Source: Micromonospora sediminicola
Lineage (GTDB): Bacteria; Actinomycetota; Actinomycetes; Mycobacteriales; Micromonosporaceae
Assembly (NCBI RefSeq): GCF_900089585.1
Contig: NZ_FLRH01000003.1
Coordinates: 2,618,501-2,682,500, forward strand
Reading direction: 5' to 3'
Length of the DNA stretch: 64,000 nucleotides
Below are positions 46,445 through 55,154 of the stretch, in pieces. A program made the translations under genes and the position numbers. The stretch's first letter is position 1; every line of letters begins with the position of its first letter. The notes below the pieces were generated by a model. That model was not told the origin of the DNA. It saw only the letters and a program-made list of their open reading frames with translations, and searched no databases.

Positions 46445-47368
46445 TCACGTGTTGGTCAGGACGCGTTTGCGCAGGAGGTCGAGGTTCGCCCGGCCATACA
46501 TCTGTCGCTTGACGGTCTTGATGCGGTTGACCTGGCCCTCGACCGGACCTGAGCTCCAAGGTTGGGCGAGGCCGGCGACGACGGCGTCGCGGTCGCTGGC
46601 CAGGCCGGCGGCGAAGCCGCGGATCTCGGGGTATCCGGCGTGGCGGGCGCGGTTGATCCAGGCGTCGAGGTGCTGCCCGGTGCCTTGGTGGCGGACCAGC
46701 GCGGCGAACCCGCGGGCGAGGCCGGCGATGGTGTCGAGGTCCGGGCAGCGGCGGCGGGCGTCGGCGAGATCGGCGTGTTCGTCGTCGGTGAGTTTGTGGC
46801 CGGGTCGCATGATCCAGGCGGTGATCCGTCGGGCCGACGGCACCCGGACCACGGTCGCCGGGGCAGGCCGGGCGCGGTTGGTGGTGAGCCAGTCCCGCAG
46901 CACCCGCACGCTGCCTTGGTAGCCGAGGGCCAGGATCTCGGCGTGCAGGTCAGCGGTCTGGTGGACGCCGTCGGTGAGGCGTTGCCGCAGGTAGGGGTGG
47001 AACGGGGCGAGGACGCTGGGTCTGCTGCTGGCGTTCGGGCCGATCAACGCCTCGGCGGTGGCGGCGTGGGCGTACTTGCGGGCGGTTCTGACGTTCATGT
47101 CGAGGCGGCGGGCGGTCGCGCTGATCGAGAGTCCTTCGGCTCGTAGGGCGTGCACGGCCGCGTGTCGTTGACGGGTGTTCGCCGCCCGACGCCCCGCCCC
47201 GACTGGTTCGTCGGCTAGCGCGGCCAGGGCAGATGGTGGTTCGGCGTGGGTGCGGAGGCATCGGCGGTGCCCGCGGATGACCCTCTCGACGGTGTCGCTG
47301 AGGTTCTTCAGCAGGTGCCACCGGTCGGCGACCTGGATCGCGTCAGGTGCTCCCTTGCGGGCGCCGTC
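46445..47368 (-). pseudogene. ISL3 transposase, C-terminal part (307 aa)
   Basis: Reads from DGARKGAPDAIQVADRWHLL through an HTH-containing middle (ISATARRLDMNVRTARKYAH) to the conserved end SSGPVEGQVNRIKTVKRQMYGRA. It has no start of its own; codon one follows exactly the last codon of the N-terminal part at 51587. Interrupted by the recombinase element. Confidence 0.93.
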
Positions 47369-47424
47369 TAATGGTGAGATCAGCTATTGGAAGTGTTGGA
47401 ATACCTGCCGTCGGTCGAGATGCG

Positions 47425-47940
47425 TCAGATGTCGCCGGGGGTTCTAGTAGCGGCGAACTGTGCCGCGGCGTCGAGGACTTGTCCGAGGAAGCCGCGCAGG
47501 TCGGGGGCGACGGGCTCGAATCCGCTGTCGGTGGAGGCGTCGCGTGAGCGACGCACCGTGTTGTCAGGGCTGATGGCGTAGAGGATTCCGCCGCCGTTGC
47601 TGGCGAAGATGGTGCCGGTGTTGTCTCCCTCGAGGAGGACGGGGCCGTCGGCGAGTTGAGTGATGACGTCGTCGGGCGCGTGGATGAAGATGCCGTTGCC
47701 GATGTCGGACATGGTCACTTCGTGGATCACCTGATAGAAGGTGATGAGGTCCGGCGGAGTACTCGGCTGTGCCCGGAGAGCGTCGAGAGAGCTCTGGTCA
47801 GGGCCTGCTGGGATGACCTCGTTCTGTCCGGGCGGGAACGGGTAGTAGGTGTCGAACGCGGCCAGCACCGATTTCAGGTGCGTGGTGATGTCGGCGGCCC
47901 AGGTGCGGACCCAGCGCGGGTCGAGAGAGTCGGAGTTCAC
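47425..47940 (-). CDS. SUKH/SMI1-KNR4-like protein (element cargo)
   Basis: 171 residues, GTG overlapping the upstream stop. TPPDLITFYQVIHEVTM, DGPVLLEGDNTGTIFASNGGG and APDLRGFLGQVL follow the SUKH fold layout (peptide-binding superfamily rich in toxin-immunity proteins). No toxin is next to it. It ends 57 bp from the element edge, so it is carried as a passenger. Confidence 0.65.
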   Translation of the reverse strand: MNSDSLDPRWVRTWAADITTHLKSVLAAFDTYYPFPPGQNEVIPAGPDQSSLDALRAQPSTPPDLITFYQVIHEVTMSDIGNGIFIHAPDDVITQLADGPVLLEGDNTGTIFASNGGGILYAISPDNTVRRSRDASTDSGFEPVAPDLRGFLGQVLDAAAQFAATRTPGDI

Positions 47941-49967
47941 TGAGGTGTCCTGTTGTTCGAGGCAGGGCTGGCGGGAGACGACGAGCGGGCGCTGACTTCG
48001 GCGGCGTAGGAGGTCCAGTCGCCGTTGGGGAGCTGTTGCCATTGGATGGCGGCCTTGATGTGGATACCGAGCATTTTCGCCAGGATCGCTGCCGGGACCT
48101 CGGCAGCGAGCATGAACAACGCGGTGTTGCGGCCTTGGCGTGGTTGCAGTCCGTGCGCGTGCAGCCGTCGGGCGAGGGCGCCTTCGGTGAGTGGACGTGC
48201 TGGCCATCTTCCGGGAAACAGCCAGGTCGACGGTGTGTTGATCAGGCTGCCGCCTGGCGTCTGGCTGGTGGCGTCCGCGAGTTCGTTGACGAGGCGGTCC
48301 AACGGGGCAGGAAGGACGACGGGCCGGCTGCCCAGGGTGAGCAGGGTCTGGCCGTCGGCGTGTTGGACGTGGTGGGTGGTCAGGGTGCTGATGACGTTGA
48401 GTTTCTGGGCGTAGAGCAGGATCAGGAGTCCGGCGACCCGGTCGGTGGTCGGGTAGGTGTCGTCGTGCAGCAGGCGTCGCGTATCGGCCCAGCGGCGGTC
48501 CTGGTCGAGTGGCCCGGCGGGGCCGGTCCAGCGGGTTGCCGGAGCGGTGAGCCGGGGTGCGTGGTGGTGGGTGGTGGCCCATCGCACGAAGTTGGTGGAT
48601 CGGGTCGCGGGTGCGGGTTTGCTGGCCAGCCACTGGTCGAGGTCGGCTTGGGTGCAGGTGGCCAGGGCCGATCCGCGGGTGTGCAGCCAGTCCAGGAAGG
48701 CAGCGGCGCCCGCGACGTGTCGACGGATGTTGGTGACCTGCTGGTGGGAGGCGGGCTGACCGTCGAGGCGGCCGCGCAGCCGCCGCAGGTGGTGCCAGAC
48801 CGCGTAGGAGTGCAGGACGCGTTGGTGCTCGAGGGTCTCCCGCGCGGCGATCGTCTTGGTGATCCACGGTTCCAGGGCGGCCAGGCGCTCGTCGCGTGGC
48901 GGCAGTGCGCCGGCGACGACGAGTATGGAGCGGATGTGCGCGAGGGCGCCGCTGGGCGGTATCGCGTCCAGCGCCTGGTGGGTGATGGTGGGCCGTGTGA
49001 GCGCGACGGTGTGCAGGGTGTCGCGGACGCCGGGGTTGTGCAGCCAGTCCAATGCGTGGTCGGGGCGGTCGACCTGGGCGAAGGCTTGGCGCAGCCGGTC
49101 CAGTTGAGTTGCGGTGGTGCCGTCGGCGACGGTGAGGATCTGGCGGAGGCGGCGGTCGAGGGAGCAGCGGGCGCATTCGGTCGTGGTGAGTTGCCAGGTG
49201 ATGCCGCAGACGCCGCAGCGGGTCCAGAATGCCGGGTCGGGGTTGATGCAGCGGGCGCACAACGGCGCGTCGAGCGTTCCGCCCTTGACCGAGGCGCCAG
49301 CGCCGCAGCGGGAGCAGACGGCCCAGCGTTCGCGGCAGCGGTCACACATCGGCTGGCCGGTAGCACGGGAGATGCTGCCCCGGCCGGTCCGTCCGCAGAT
49401 GCCGCAGACGAGCTCGGGCCGCGGACGGCAGCGGGTGCAGACCGGCCCGGTCTCGGTCATCGCGGCGACCCGCCGCTGGTCGCCGCAGCTCGTGCAGGCC
49501 TTCCAGCTTCTGGGGTCACGCCACCAGCAGGCCTGGCAGATCGGGTGGCCGTTGTCGTTGCGGCGAGCCGGAGGCCGCAGCTTCCCGCATCGACCGCACG
49601 TCATCGCCACGGCCTTTCTGGTGCAGCCGTCGCAGAGCCGCAGCCCGTCGAACGGCCGGCCGAGCGGGCGCTGCTTCCCGCAGCGTGGGCAGAGCGGCGC
49701 GACCACGGTGGTGGCGCCAGCCCGGACCAAGGCGTCGACGAGGCGCAGCACGCCGGGCAACGTCGCGGCGGCGGCCTGGCCGGTGAGCAGGTCCGGCCGG
49801 CCGACGACCTCCTCGGCGATCCGGCGCTGCCCGGCAGGCAGCGCAACCGCCTCGCGGACCGCGGCAAGGACTGTTTCCGTCTCCAGGGCGGGCTCGAGCT
49901 CGGCCAGCAGCACCAGCAGCGGACCGACCTGCTGCGCGAGCAGCGATCGGTCGATCCTCTTGGTCAC
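47937..49967 (-). CDS. Six-zinc-knuckle protein with recombinase-like C-terminus
   Basis: 676 residues. Residues 93-268 hold six consecutive CxxC...CxxC knuckles (CPRC/CDGC, CGRC/CQAC, CTSC/CTRC, CGIC/CDRC, CSRC/CARC, CGVC/CARC). A helical region with SAM-like core-binding features (FLDWLHTRGSALATCTQADLDQWL) follows, and the C-terminus RQGRNTALFMLAAEVPAAILAKMLGIHIKAAIQW...DWTSYAAEV resembles a tyrosine recombinase catalytic end with R and Y but with the usual HxxR and GH altered. Likely the second recombinase or DNA-targeting subunit of the element. Starts GTG over the HTH gene stop. Confidence 0.75.
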   Translation of the reverse strand: MTKRIDRSLLAQQVGPLLVLLAELEPALETETVLAAVREAVALPAGQRRIAEEVVGRPDLLTGQAAAATLPGVLRLVDALVRAGATTVVAPLCPRCGKQRPLGRPFDGLRLCDGCTRKAVAMTCGRCGKLRPPARRNDNGHPICQACWWRDPRSWKACTSCGDQRRVAAMTETGPVCTRCRPRPELVCGICGRTGRGSISRATGQPMCDRCRERWAVCSRCGAGASVKGGTLDAPLCARCINPDPAFWTRCGVCGITWQLTTTECARCSLDRRLRQILTVADGTTATQLDRLRQAFAQVDRPDHALDWLHNPGVRDTLHTVALTRPTITHQALDAIPPSGALAHIRSILVVAGALPPRDERLAALEPWITKTIAARETLEHQRVLHSYAVWHHLRRLRGRLDGQPASHQQVTNIRRHVAGAAAFLDWLHTRGSALATCTQADLDQWLASKPAPATRSTNFVRWATTHHHAPRLTAPATRWTGPAGPLDQDRRWADTRRLLHDDTYPTTDRVAGLLILLYAQKLNVISTLTTHHVQHADGQTLLTLGSRPVVLPAPLDRLVNELADATSQTPGGSLINTPSTWLFPGRWPARPLTEGALARRLHAHGLQPRQGRNTALFMLAAEVPAAILAKMLGIHIKAAIQWQQLPNGDWTSYAAEVSARSSSPASPASNNRTPQ

Positions 49968-50293
49968 TCGGTGATCCTGGCCCGCTTCGGCCGCAGCACG
50001 CCCAGGCCGGCCGGGTCGGTGCCACCCGCCGCCTTCTTCGGCCGGGTCTGGGCACCGGCCGCCGGGACCGGCTCGATGAGGTCGTCCATCGAGCAGTCGA
50101 GGATGTCCAGCAGCGCCATCAGGATCTTCAGGCTCAACCGCTCGGGCCGCTCGGTGACCAGCCGGAACACCTGGCTGGAGGACAAGGTGATGTCCCGTTC
50201 GGCCAGCGGCTTGATCAGGTCCGTGGTCTGGAACATGCCGCGGTCGGCCATGATCCGACGCAGATGCCAGCGGTAGTCCAGCTTGGGGGCCAT
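49964..50293 (-). CDS. HTH (XRE-like) protein of the recombinase element
   Basis: 109 residues. YRWHLRRIMADRGMFQTTDLIKPLAERDITLSSSQVFRLVTERPERLSLKILMALLDILDCSMDDLI fits an XRE/Cro-type domain; the C-terminus is basic (RPKKAAGG, RPKRARITE). Sits between the two recombinase-like genes, overlapping both, in the place of the small third protein of Tn554-like systems. Probably a regulator or transposition accessory. Confidence 0.8.
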   Translation of the reverse strand: MAPKLDYRWHLRRIMADRGMFQTTDLIKPLAERDITLSSSQVFRLVTERPERLSLKILMALLDILDCSMDDLIEPVPAAGAQTRPKKAAGGTDPAGLGVLRPKRARITE

Positions 50294-51456
50294 CAGCGGT
50301 CCTTCCCGTCCGACGGGGCCGGCCCCAGGGCCGGCGCGAGTGCCTTGCGCAGTGCGGTGTTCATGAAGTCGTCGGACACATGCGTGTAGATCGCCGTGGA
50401 ACTGTCGCTCTCGTGCCCGACCTGGACCTGGATGAAGCGCCGGTCCACCCCGTCCTCAGTGTTGTGGGTGACATACGCGTGCCGCAGCGCGTGCGGGGAG
50501 AGGGTTCTCGGCAGTCCCAACGCTTCCCTGTAGGACACGAACCTCGCGTTGATCTCCGGCGGCTGGATGCGCCCGCCACGTTCGGTCACCCACAACGCTG
50601 GATGGTCGGTGAACCCGAACCGGGGACGGACGTTCTCGACGTAGTCGCTCACCGCCTCGACCGCCCACCCGAACACCGACAGCACGTTGCGGCGCCGGGG
50701 CGGCTGCCCTCGTTTGGCCTTGCCGTAGCGGACGTGCAGCGATCCGTACCGGCCGAACTGCGGGGCAGCCGGGTTGCGGCCCCAGTCCGCGATGTCGAGC
50801 TTCGAGGTCTCGGTGCGGCGCAGGCCCCAGCCATACATCACCTTGAACAACGTCGCGTCTCGATAGGCCGCCAGGGCGCCCTTGCGCTTCGCGCGGACCG
50901 CGCGCTCGACCTGGTCGTCGGCGTAGTCCAGGAACCGCTGCAGCTCGTCGCGGCTGAACGGACGCTCGTCCGGATCGCCCTCATACGACTGCAGATGGGC
51001 GATCGAGTTCCACTCGTGCACGATCGCCACCGGGTGCTCGCCCGGCCCGAACTCCTGCTCGCATGCGACCGCCCAGCCATACCGGCCGTCGCAGAGAAAC
51101 TCGTTGAAGATCCGCAAAGTCCCCTGGTAGGCGCGGATCGTCGCTGGCGCCAAATGCCGCTCCGCCGTCAGCGACATCGACCACTCGTCCACGTGCGCCG
51201 GCGTCCACCGCCACGGGTACTCGTTGGTGAACGCCATGAACTGGCGTACCAGCCGCTCCCGCTCCGCGATCGTCTCCTCCCGCAGCCCCCGCGCGGTCTG
51301 CTGCGCCCGCCAGCCCCGCAACATCGCCTCGCCCATCGCGTCCTGCGGACGCAACCGGATCACACCCGACACCAGCTCCAGATGCGCCGCACCCGCCAAG
51401 CCGACCCGCCGCAACCGACCCTCCCGACACGCCCGGACAGCGGGACGATCATGCAT
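50293..51456 (-). CDS. Tyrosine recombinase of the nested element
   Basis: Up to 387 residues; the true start may be a later GTG (near VSGVIRLRPQDAMGEAMLRG) because ATG 51456 lacks a ribosome site. Core-binding domain then catalytic domain with R in YGWGLRRTE, HxxR in SPHALRHAYVTHN, VGHESDSSTAIYTHV supplying the second His and the Tyr nucleophile. A complete integrase. Its promoter must lie in the 130 bp to the element edge, where TTGACC is present on the minus strand. Confidence 0.88.
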   Translation of the reverse strand: MHDRPAVRACREGRLRRVGLAGAAHLELVSGVIRLRPQDAMGEAMLRGWRAQQTARGLREETIAERERLVRQFMAFTNEYPWRWTPAHVDEWSMSLTAERHLAPATIRAYQGTLRIFNEFLCDGRYGWAVACEQEFGPGEHPVAIVHEWNSIAHLQSYEGDPDERPFSRDELQRFLDYADDQVERAVRAKRKGALAAYRDATLFKVMYGWGLRRTETSKLDIADWGRNPAAPQFGRYGSLHVRYGKAKRGQPPRRRNVLSVFGWAVEAVSDYVENVRPRFGFTDHPALWVTERGGRIQPPEINARFVSYREALGLPRTLSPHALRHAYVTHNTEDGVDRRFIQVQVGHESDSSTAIYTHVSDDFMNTALRKALAPALGPAPSDGKDR

Positions 51457-51586
51457 CAGAAGGGATCATCAAGCCAAACACGCAGGTCAACGCCGTGCCC
51501 TGCCGTGGGGTGCGTTAGGCTCCAGCTACCGCCCCCACCACGCCTTCAGCGACTTCTTCGCCCGTCTGATGCAATTCCCGAGGGTT

Positions 51587-52231
51587 GGCATAGCTGCCGC
51601 CTCGATCCCGGCAGATGATCTGCACGCCGGGATGCTCGCGAAGCCACGCGGAGAGGGTGTCGGCGGTGCGGTCGGACAGAACGTCGATCGGCCGGCGGGT
51701 ATGCATGTCGAGCAGCACCGTCGCATATCGGTGCCCTCGGCGGCGGGCGAAGTCGTCGACGCCCAGCACCGTCGGAGTCACCGGCGGCGGGTCGGGCATC
51801 CGGCGGATCATCCGGATCAGCGTCGAGCGGGACACCGACACCGCCAACCGCTGCGCCAACCGGCTGCCCGGTCGACCGCCCAACGCCACCGCGACAGCTT
51901 CCAGGTCACCGGCTGCGACGACGGTGTGACGGGCATGCCGACGAGTCAGGCCAGGAACCTGCTCAACGAAGGTCCGCCGCCTGCATTCGGTGTTCACGCA
52001 GGTGAATCGGCGGACCGTCAACGCGACCAGCACCTCGTGACCACCTAACCTCACATCGGCCAGCCTCCGCACATAGCGACCATGCACAGTGGTCGACCAG
52101 GTGCTGCAGGTGCCACATCGCGCCTGCACAGTCTGTGTCGCCGCGTCGATCCTGACCCCGACGCCCCGGACCACCACCGCGTCCAACCGCAGGCCCGTCA
52201 GGTGCGGCAGCAACGCCGGAATGATCTCCAT
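51587..52231 (-). pseudogene. ISL3 transposase, N-terminal part (215 codons)
   Basis: ATG 52231. Zinc-finger start ([19 protein letters not shown]...CVNTECRRR), then the DDE core opening [21 protein letters not shown] and [11 protein letters not shown], where the frame runs into foreign sequence. Exactly 215 codons; joined to 46445-47368 it gives a 522-residue transposase. Confidence 0.93.
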
Positions 52232-52432
52232 CCCGGCACCCAACCCGAACTACCGACGAGCGCGACTCACAAAATGTGTGCCAGAGCCAGTTTTCAGGCG
52301 GAGCCGACAGCACGGGAGCTGGCGCCCGGAGCGCGGCACGTCCGGACGGTAACGGGCCACCTCGGCGTAACGCTGTGTAGCGCGCGGATCGCGGCATGAG
52401 CGGATGTTCTCGCCGTTTCAGGCGTCAGCAAC

Positions 52433-53221
52433 GTGGACCAGCGGACGGTACGGTCGCACGTCGTGGGAGATTCACCGTTCGGCGTGCGGTTGTGGCGCCT
52501 GTTGTCGCAGCGACGGCCTACGTTTGACACGTCGATCGAGCAGATGCGGGTCGTCCTGACCCGGGAGGCAGGCGTCCCGAGCGAGGAGCTCGCCGCGGTC
52601 ATCGACAACAGCGCTGCGCCGGGACCAGACCTCGTCCGAAAACTGGCGCCGGCACTCCGTATCCATACCGCCGACCTTTTCGTCATCGCCGGGCTGCCGG
52701 TGCCGGATGACCTGGCCTCGGCCTGGCCAACGTCGCCGTGGAACGTGGGTTCGGTCGTCCGACGCGCCGCCCGGATGGACGCAGACCAGCGGGACCGGCT
52801 GGCGGCGCTGGTCAGATCCCTGCCGGTGCAGCCGCCGGATAGATCCCAGCCGGCCGACGACTACCCGGACACCCCTGGAGCGCTACTGCTGCGCCTGCTG
52901 CGCAACCGCAACATTCGCCCACAAAACGCACAGATCCTCCAGGTTGTCGGAGACGGTCCGTACGTCTCTGACTCCACAGTCGCGATGCTGGGCCCAGGCA
53001 AGGTGACCATCACCCCGCAGTACGTGACGGCGTTCGCGCACCTGCTCGGCTATCCGCCCGGCGACATGGTCGCGCTGACCGGGATCGGGCCGGTCGTCGA
53101 GGAGGCGAGGGTACACCCAGCGAGCGCGGAGATCGCCGCGCTGGCCTGGAGTGCCCGGCTGCTCAGCAGTAAGCAGTTGAGCCAAGTGATTGAAACGGCC
53201 GATGCTATACGGCACGCCTGA
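52433..53221 (+). CDS. Cytoplasmic HTH-like regulator, 262 aa
   Basis: GTG 52433. Two XRE-like segments: PFGVRLWRLLSQRRP...GVPSEELAAVIDNS...LAPALRIHTADLFVIAGLPVP and LLLRLLRNRNIRPQNAQ...VTAFAHLLGYPPGDMVALTGI. No known effector domain. The type is common in Streptomyces and Micromonospora accessory regions. First gene right of the ISL3. Confidence 0.75.
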   Translation: MDQRTVRSHVVGDSPFGVRLWRLLSQRRPTFDTSIEQMRVVLTREAGVPSEELAAVIDNSAAPGPDLVRKLAPALRIHTADLFVIAGLPVPDDLASAWPTSPWNVGSVVRRAARMDADQRDRLAALVRSLPVQPPDRSQPADDYPDTPGALLLRLLRNRNIRPQNAQILQVVGDGPYVSDSTVAMLGPGKVTITPQYVTAFAHLLGYPPGDMVALTGIGPVVEEARVHPASAEIAALAWSARLLSSKQLSQVIETADAIRHA

Positions 53222-53375
53222 ATCTCCGCTGTGGACGCCCTCAACCTAACGTAACTCGACATCGATGCCGCTGTCTGCGGCATGTGCGTGCACACGACTC
53301 GTGCGCCTGTGAGGGTGCATCCTGCGGTGGGTGCCGCTATCAGGGCGATTGGTTCCCGATCGCCGGGGGTGGCGG

Positions 53376-53858
53376 TTACTCGCGTCCCACGGCGATAACC
53401 CGTGCCCGGTCGCCGTTAAAGTCCGGGTTGAGGCGGTCGGCCAGGCAGGACCGGTGCGCGGCGAACGACGCACATCCCGCTTTCTCGCTGCTGCGCACAT
53501 CGACAGTAACGCCGTCGCCGCCGGGGCTGAGGATCGTGAGCTGGCCGCAGCATCCGCACGGCCAGCTGAACTCGCGCAGGTCCGCGGCACGCATCGTCAG
53601 GCGTATCCAGACGGGCGGGTGGTACCGGCTGATCTCTTGGACGACCGCGTCGACCTGCTCGCCTACCGGCGGGTACTCCTCGGGCAGTGCCCGAGGAGCG
53701 CCCGACGGGCTGTCGATGAAGCCGGCGTCCACCGACGCGCCCACCGTTTCATGTCCGAGGACCTCGGCCATGACCCCCCAACGCTCATGGCTCATGACCC
53801 TCGCCCGGACAGCGGTTCCCACCACCAGGTCACCGCCAACGCTGTCGAAACGCTGCAT
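53376..53858 (-). CDS. S1-like domain protein
   Basis: 160 residues from ATG 53858 (an ATG at 54008 would add 50 shadow-like residues). GTAVRARVMSHERWGVMAEVLGHETVGASVDAGFID...YPPVGEQVDAVVQEI...VWIRLTMR follows the S1/OB-fold pattern of RNA-binding domains. The C-terminal CGCCGQLTIL and a later Cys may bind metal or be structural. Function unknown. Confidence 0.6.
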   Translation of the reverse strand: MQRFDSVGGDLVVGTAVRARVMSHERWGVMAEVLGHETVGASVDAGFIDSPSGAPRALPEEYPPVGEQVDAVVQEISRYHPPVWIRLTMRAADLREFSWPCGCCGQLTILSPGGDGVTVDVRSSEKAGCASFAAHRSCLADRLNPDFNGDRARVIAVGRE

Positions 53859-54051
53859 CGGCTGATCGTCGCGCACCGCCTCGTCAGCGGCACAGCCGGG
53901 GGCATGCCCACTCCAGTCGGTGGGCAGCCCCAACGACGGCCCAGATACGACTTGCAGCACGTCCGCTCGCTCGGCGGCAGATGCGCGCACGAGGGCTGGC
54001 CTCAACACAGCGTGGGGGCCTCCGTTCCTGAGATGCGCCTCCTACGCCAGA

Positions 54052-54522
54052 ATGCCGGATGATCCCTGCGTGGAAATCACCCAACTGCTCCAGGCGGGAG
54101 TGACCAACCCGCACCCCGATCAGGCGGCCAGTGCCACCTGGCTGGCCATGGTGTACGCCAGCACCAGGGCACTCGGCGGTGTGGTCACCCCCTCGGCCGA
54201 GGAGCCGATGACCGGCCGAAATCACTACAGGGTCGGAGTGCGGCTTCGTGATGGCAGGCCCATGAGCATCCTCTTCAACGCTGCGGCATTCCTGGTCGCT
54301 GGAGCCGAACGACAAGATCCCCACATGGTCGACGCGGTGTTCGTTGACGTCCCCGGTGGGGAGATCTACCGCCGCGCAGCGCTGCGGCTTGCCACCGCGG
54401 CAGAGCTGAATCAGCCGCTTGAAGACCGACACCTAGATCTTCTTACCGAAGAGGAACGCCAGGATGCCGCCTACCACCAACCGAGTCGGCTCGGTGACCT
54501 GCTCTTCAACTGGTTCGACTGA
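54052..54522 (+). CDS. Hypothetical protein, 156 aa
   Basis: ATG 54052 (GTG 54070 also possible). Acidic, soluble, mixed alpha/beta; VGVRLRDGRPMSILFNAAAFLVA and LTEEERQDAAYHQPSRLG stand out. No family recognised. Lies 58 bp before the DUF4279 gene in the small-gene cluster. Confidence 0.6.
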   Translation: MPDDPCVEITQLLQAGVTNPHPDQAASATWLAMVYASTRALGGVVTPSAEEPMTGRNHYRVGVRLRDGRPMSILFNAAAFLVAGAERQDPHMVDAVFVDVPGGEIYRRAALRLATAAELNQPLEDRHLDLLTEEERQDAAYHQPSRLGDLLFNWFD

Positions 54523-54580
54523 GCTGCCCCTCCGCGCTGGCCATGCGGCATGTGCGGATGTCCCGATCGGCGCTGCAGGA

Positions 54581-55108
54581 GTGAGCGACAGGCAGATCTT
54601 CGAGGCCTTCCAGGGGTCGTATGCTCTCCGGATCGTGGACAGAGACGAAGACCAGGGCGTCACCGGCCCTGCGGTGGTCAGGTGCATTCAACGCGCCTAC
54701 CTGACGGTGGCGCCTGCGGGGGATGCTGATGGGTTGGACTTCGATCCGGCACACGTAACGCGGCTGGTCGGGCTGGAGCCCACGCGGGTTCACATGCGCG
54801 GCGAAGCCTTGGGGCCGCGCGTGCGCAGGTCGAGCGGCTGGTACGTCGACGTGCCGCAGCGGGATGAGTACGACACTGAGCTACTTCTCAGGGAGTTGCT
54901 CGATGTGATCGAGCCTCACGCCGAAGGGCTGGCGCACGCCCAGCAGGTGCTGGGACTCCGGGCGGGGATCAACGTCGTGGCCGAGATGCGCTCTGGACGA
55001 GACAGAGCCGGCGACATCCGGGTGACGACTCCCGCTTTCCACCTCACCGCGGCGACGATGCGGCGACTGGCTAGTGCTCTGACCACGAAGGTTCGCGGTG
55101 TTCGATGA
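54581..55108 (+). pseudogene. DUF4279 protein, 3' end replaced by IS630
   Basis: LDFDPAHVTRLVGLEPTRVHMRGEAL, SSGWYVDVPQ and RVTTPAFHLTAATMRRLAS are DUF4279 marks; GTG 54581 is the likely start. The native frame ends at 55073 (RLAS) where the IS630 begins; the last 12 codons now come from the IS end. Precise removal joins RLAS to LDLWLDCDQYVY (to 56644), a normal family C-terminus, giving 177 residues. The truncated-plus-tail product may still be partly functional. Confidence 0.85.
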
Positions 55109-55154
55109 CACGCCGTCCGGCCTGGCTGACGGACGGCATCGCGGCCATCAGGCT

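Larger units (their letters stand above)
47369..51586 (-). mobile_element. Compact tyrosine-recombinase mobile element with SUKH cargo, 4218 bp
   Basis: Boundaries are set by restoring the ISL3 frame (SYA then DGARKG; target GCGCCGTC^GGCATAGC on the plus strand). Four leftward genes overlap end to start: tyrosine recombinase, HTH protein, zinc-knuckle recombinase-like protein, SUKH-like protein. No terminal inverted repeats and no target duplication are visible, as in Tn554-type recombinase transposons. Classification is inference from gene order and clean insertion. Confidence 0.85.
46406..52288 (-). mobile_element. ISL3-family insertion sequence split by a 4.2-kb insert
   Basis: Inverted repeats 46406-46429 and 52265-52288 start GGCTCTGGCACA and match at 20 of 24 positions; weaker similarity continues outward about 9 bases. 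Without the insert (47369-51586) the IS is 1665 bp, a normal ISL3 size. I do not see the expected 8-bp target duplication. Confidence 0.9.

Noticed and set aside
46398..52296. Target duplication of the ISL3 element
   Set aside because: The 8-bp flanks (TGAACTTT and AGTTTTCA) are not direct repeats; they look more like outward extension of the inverted repeats.
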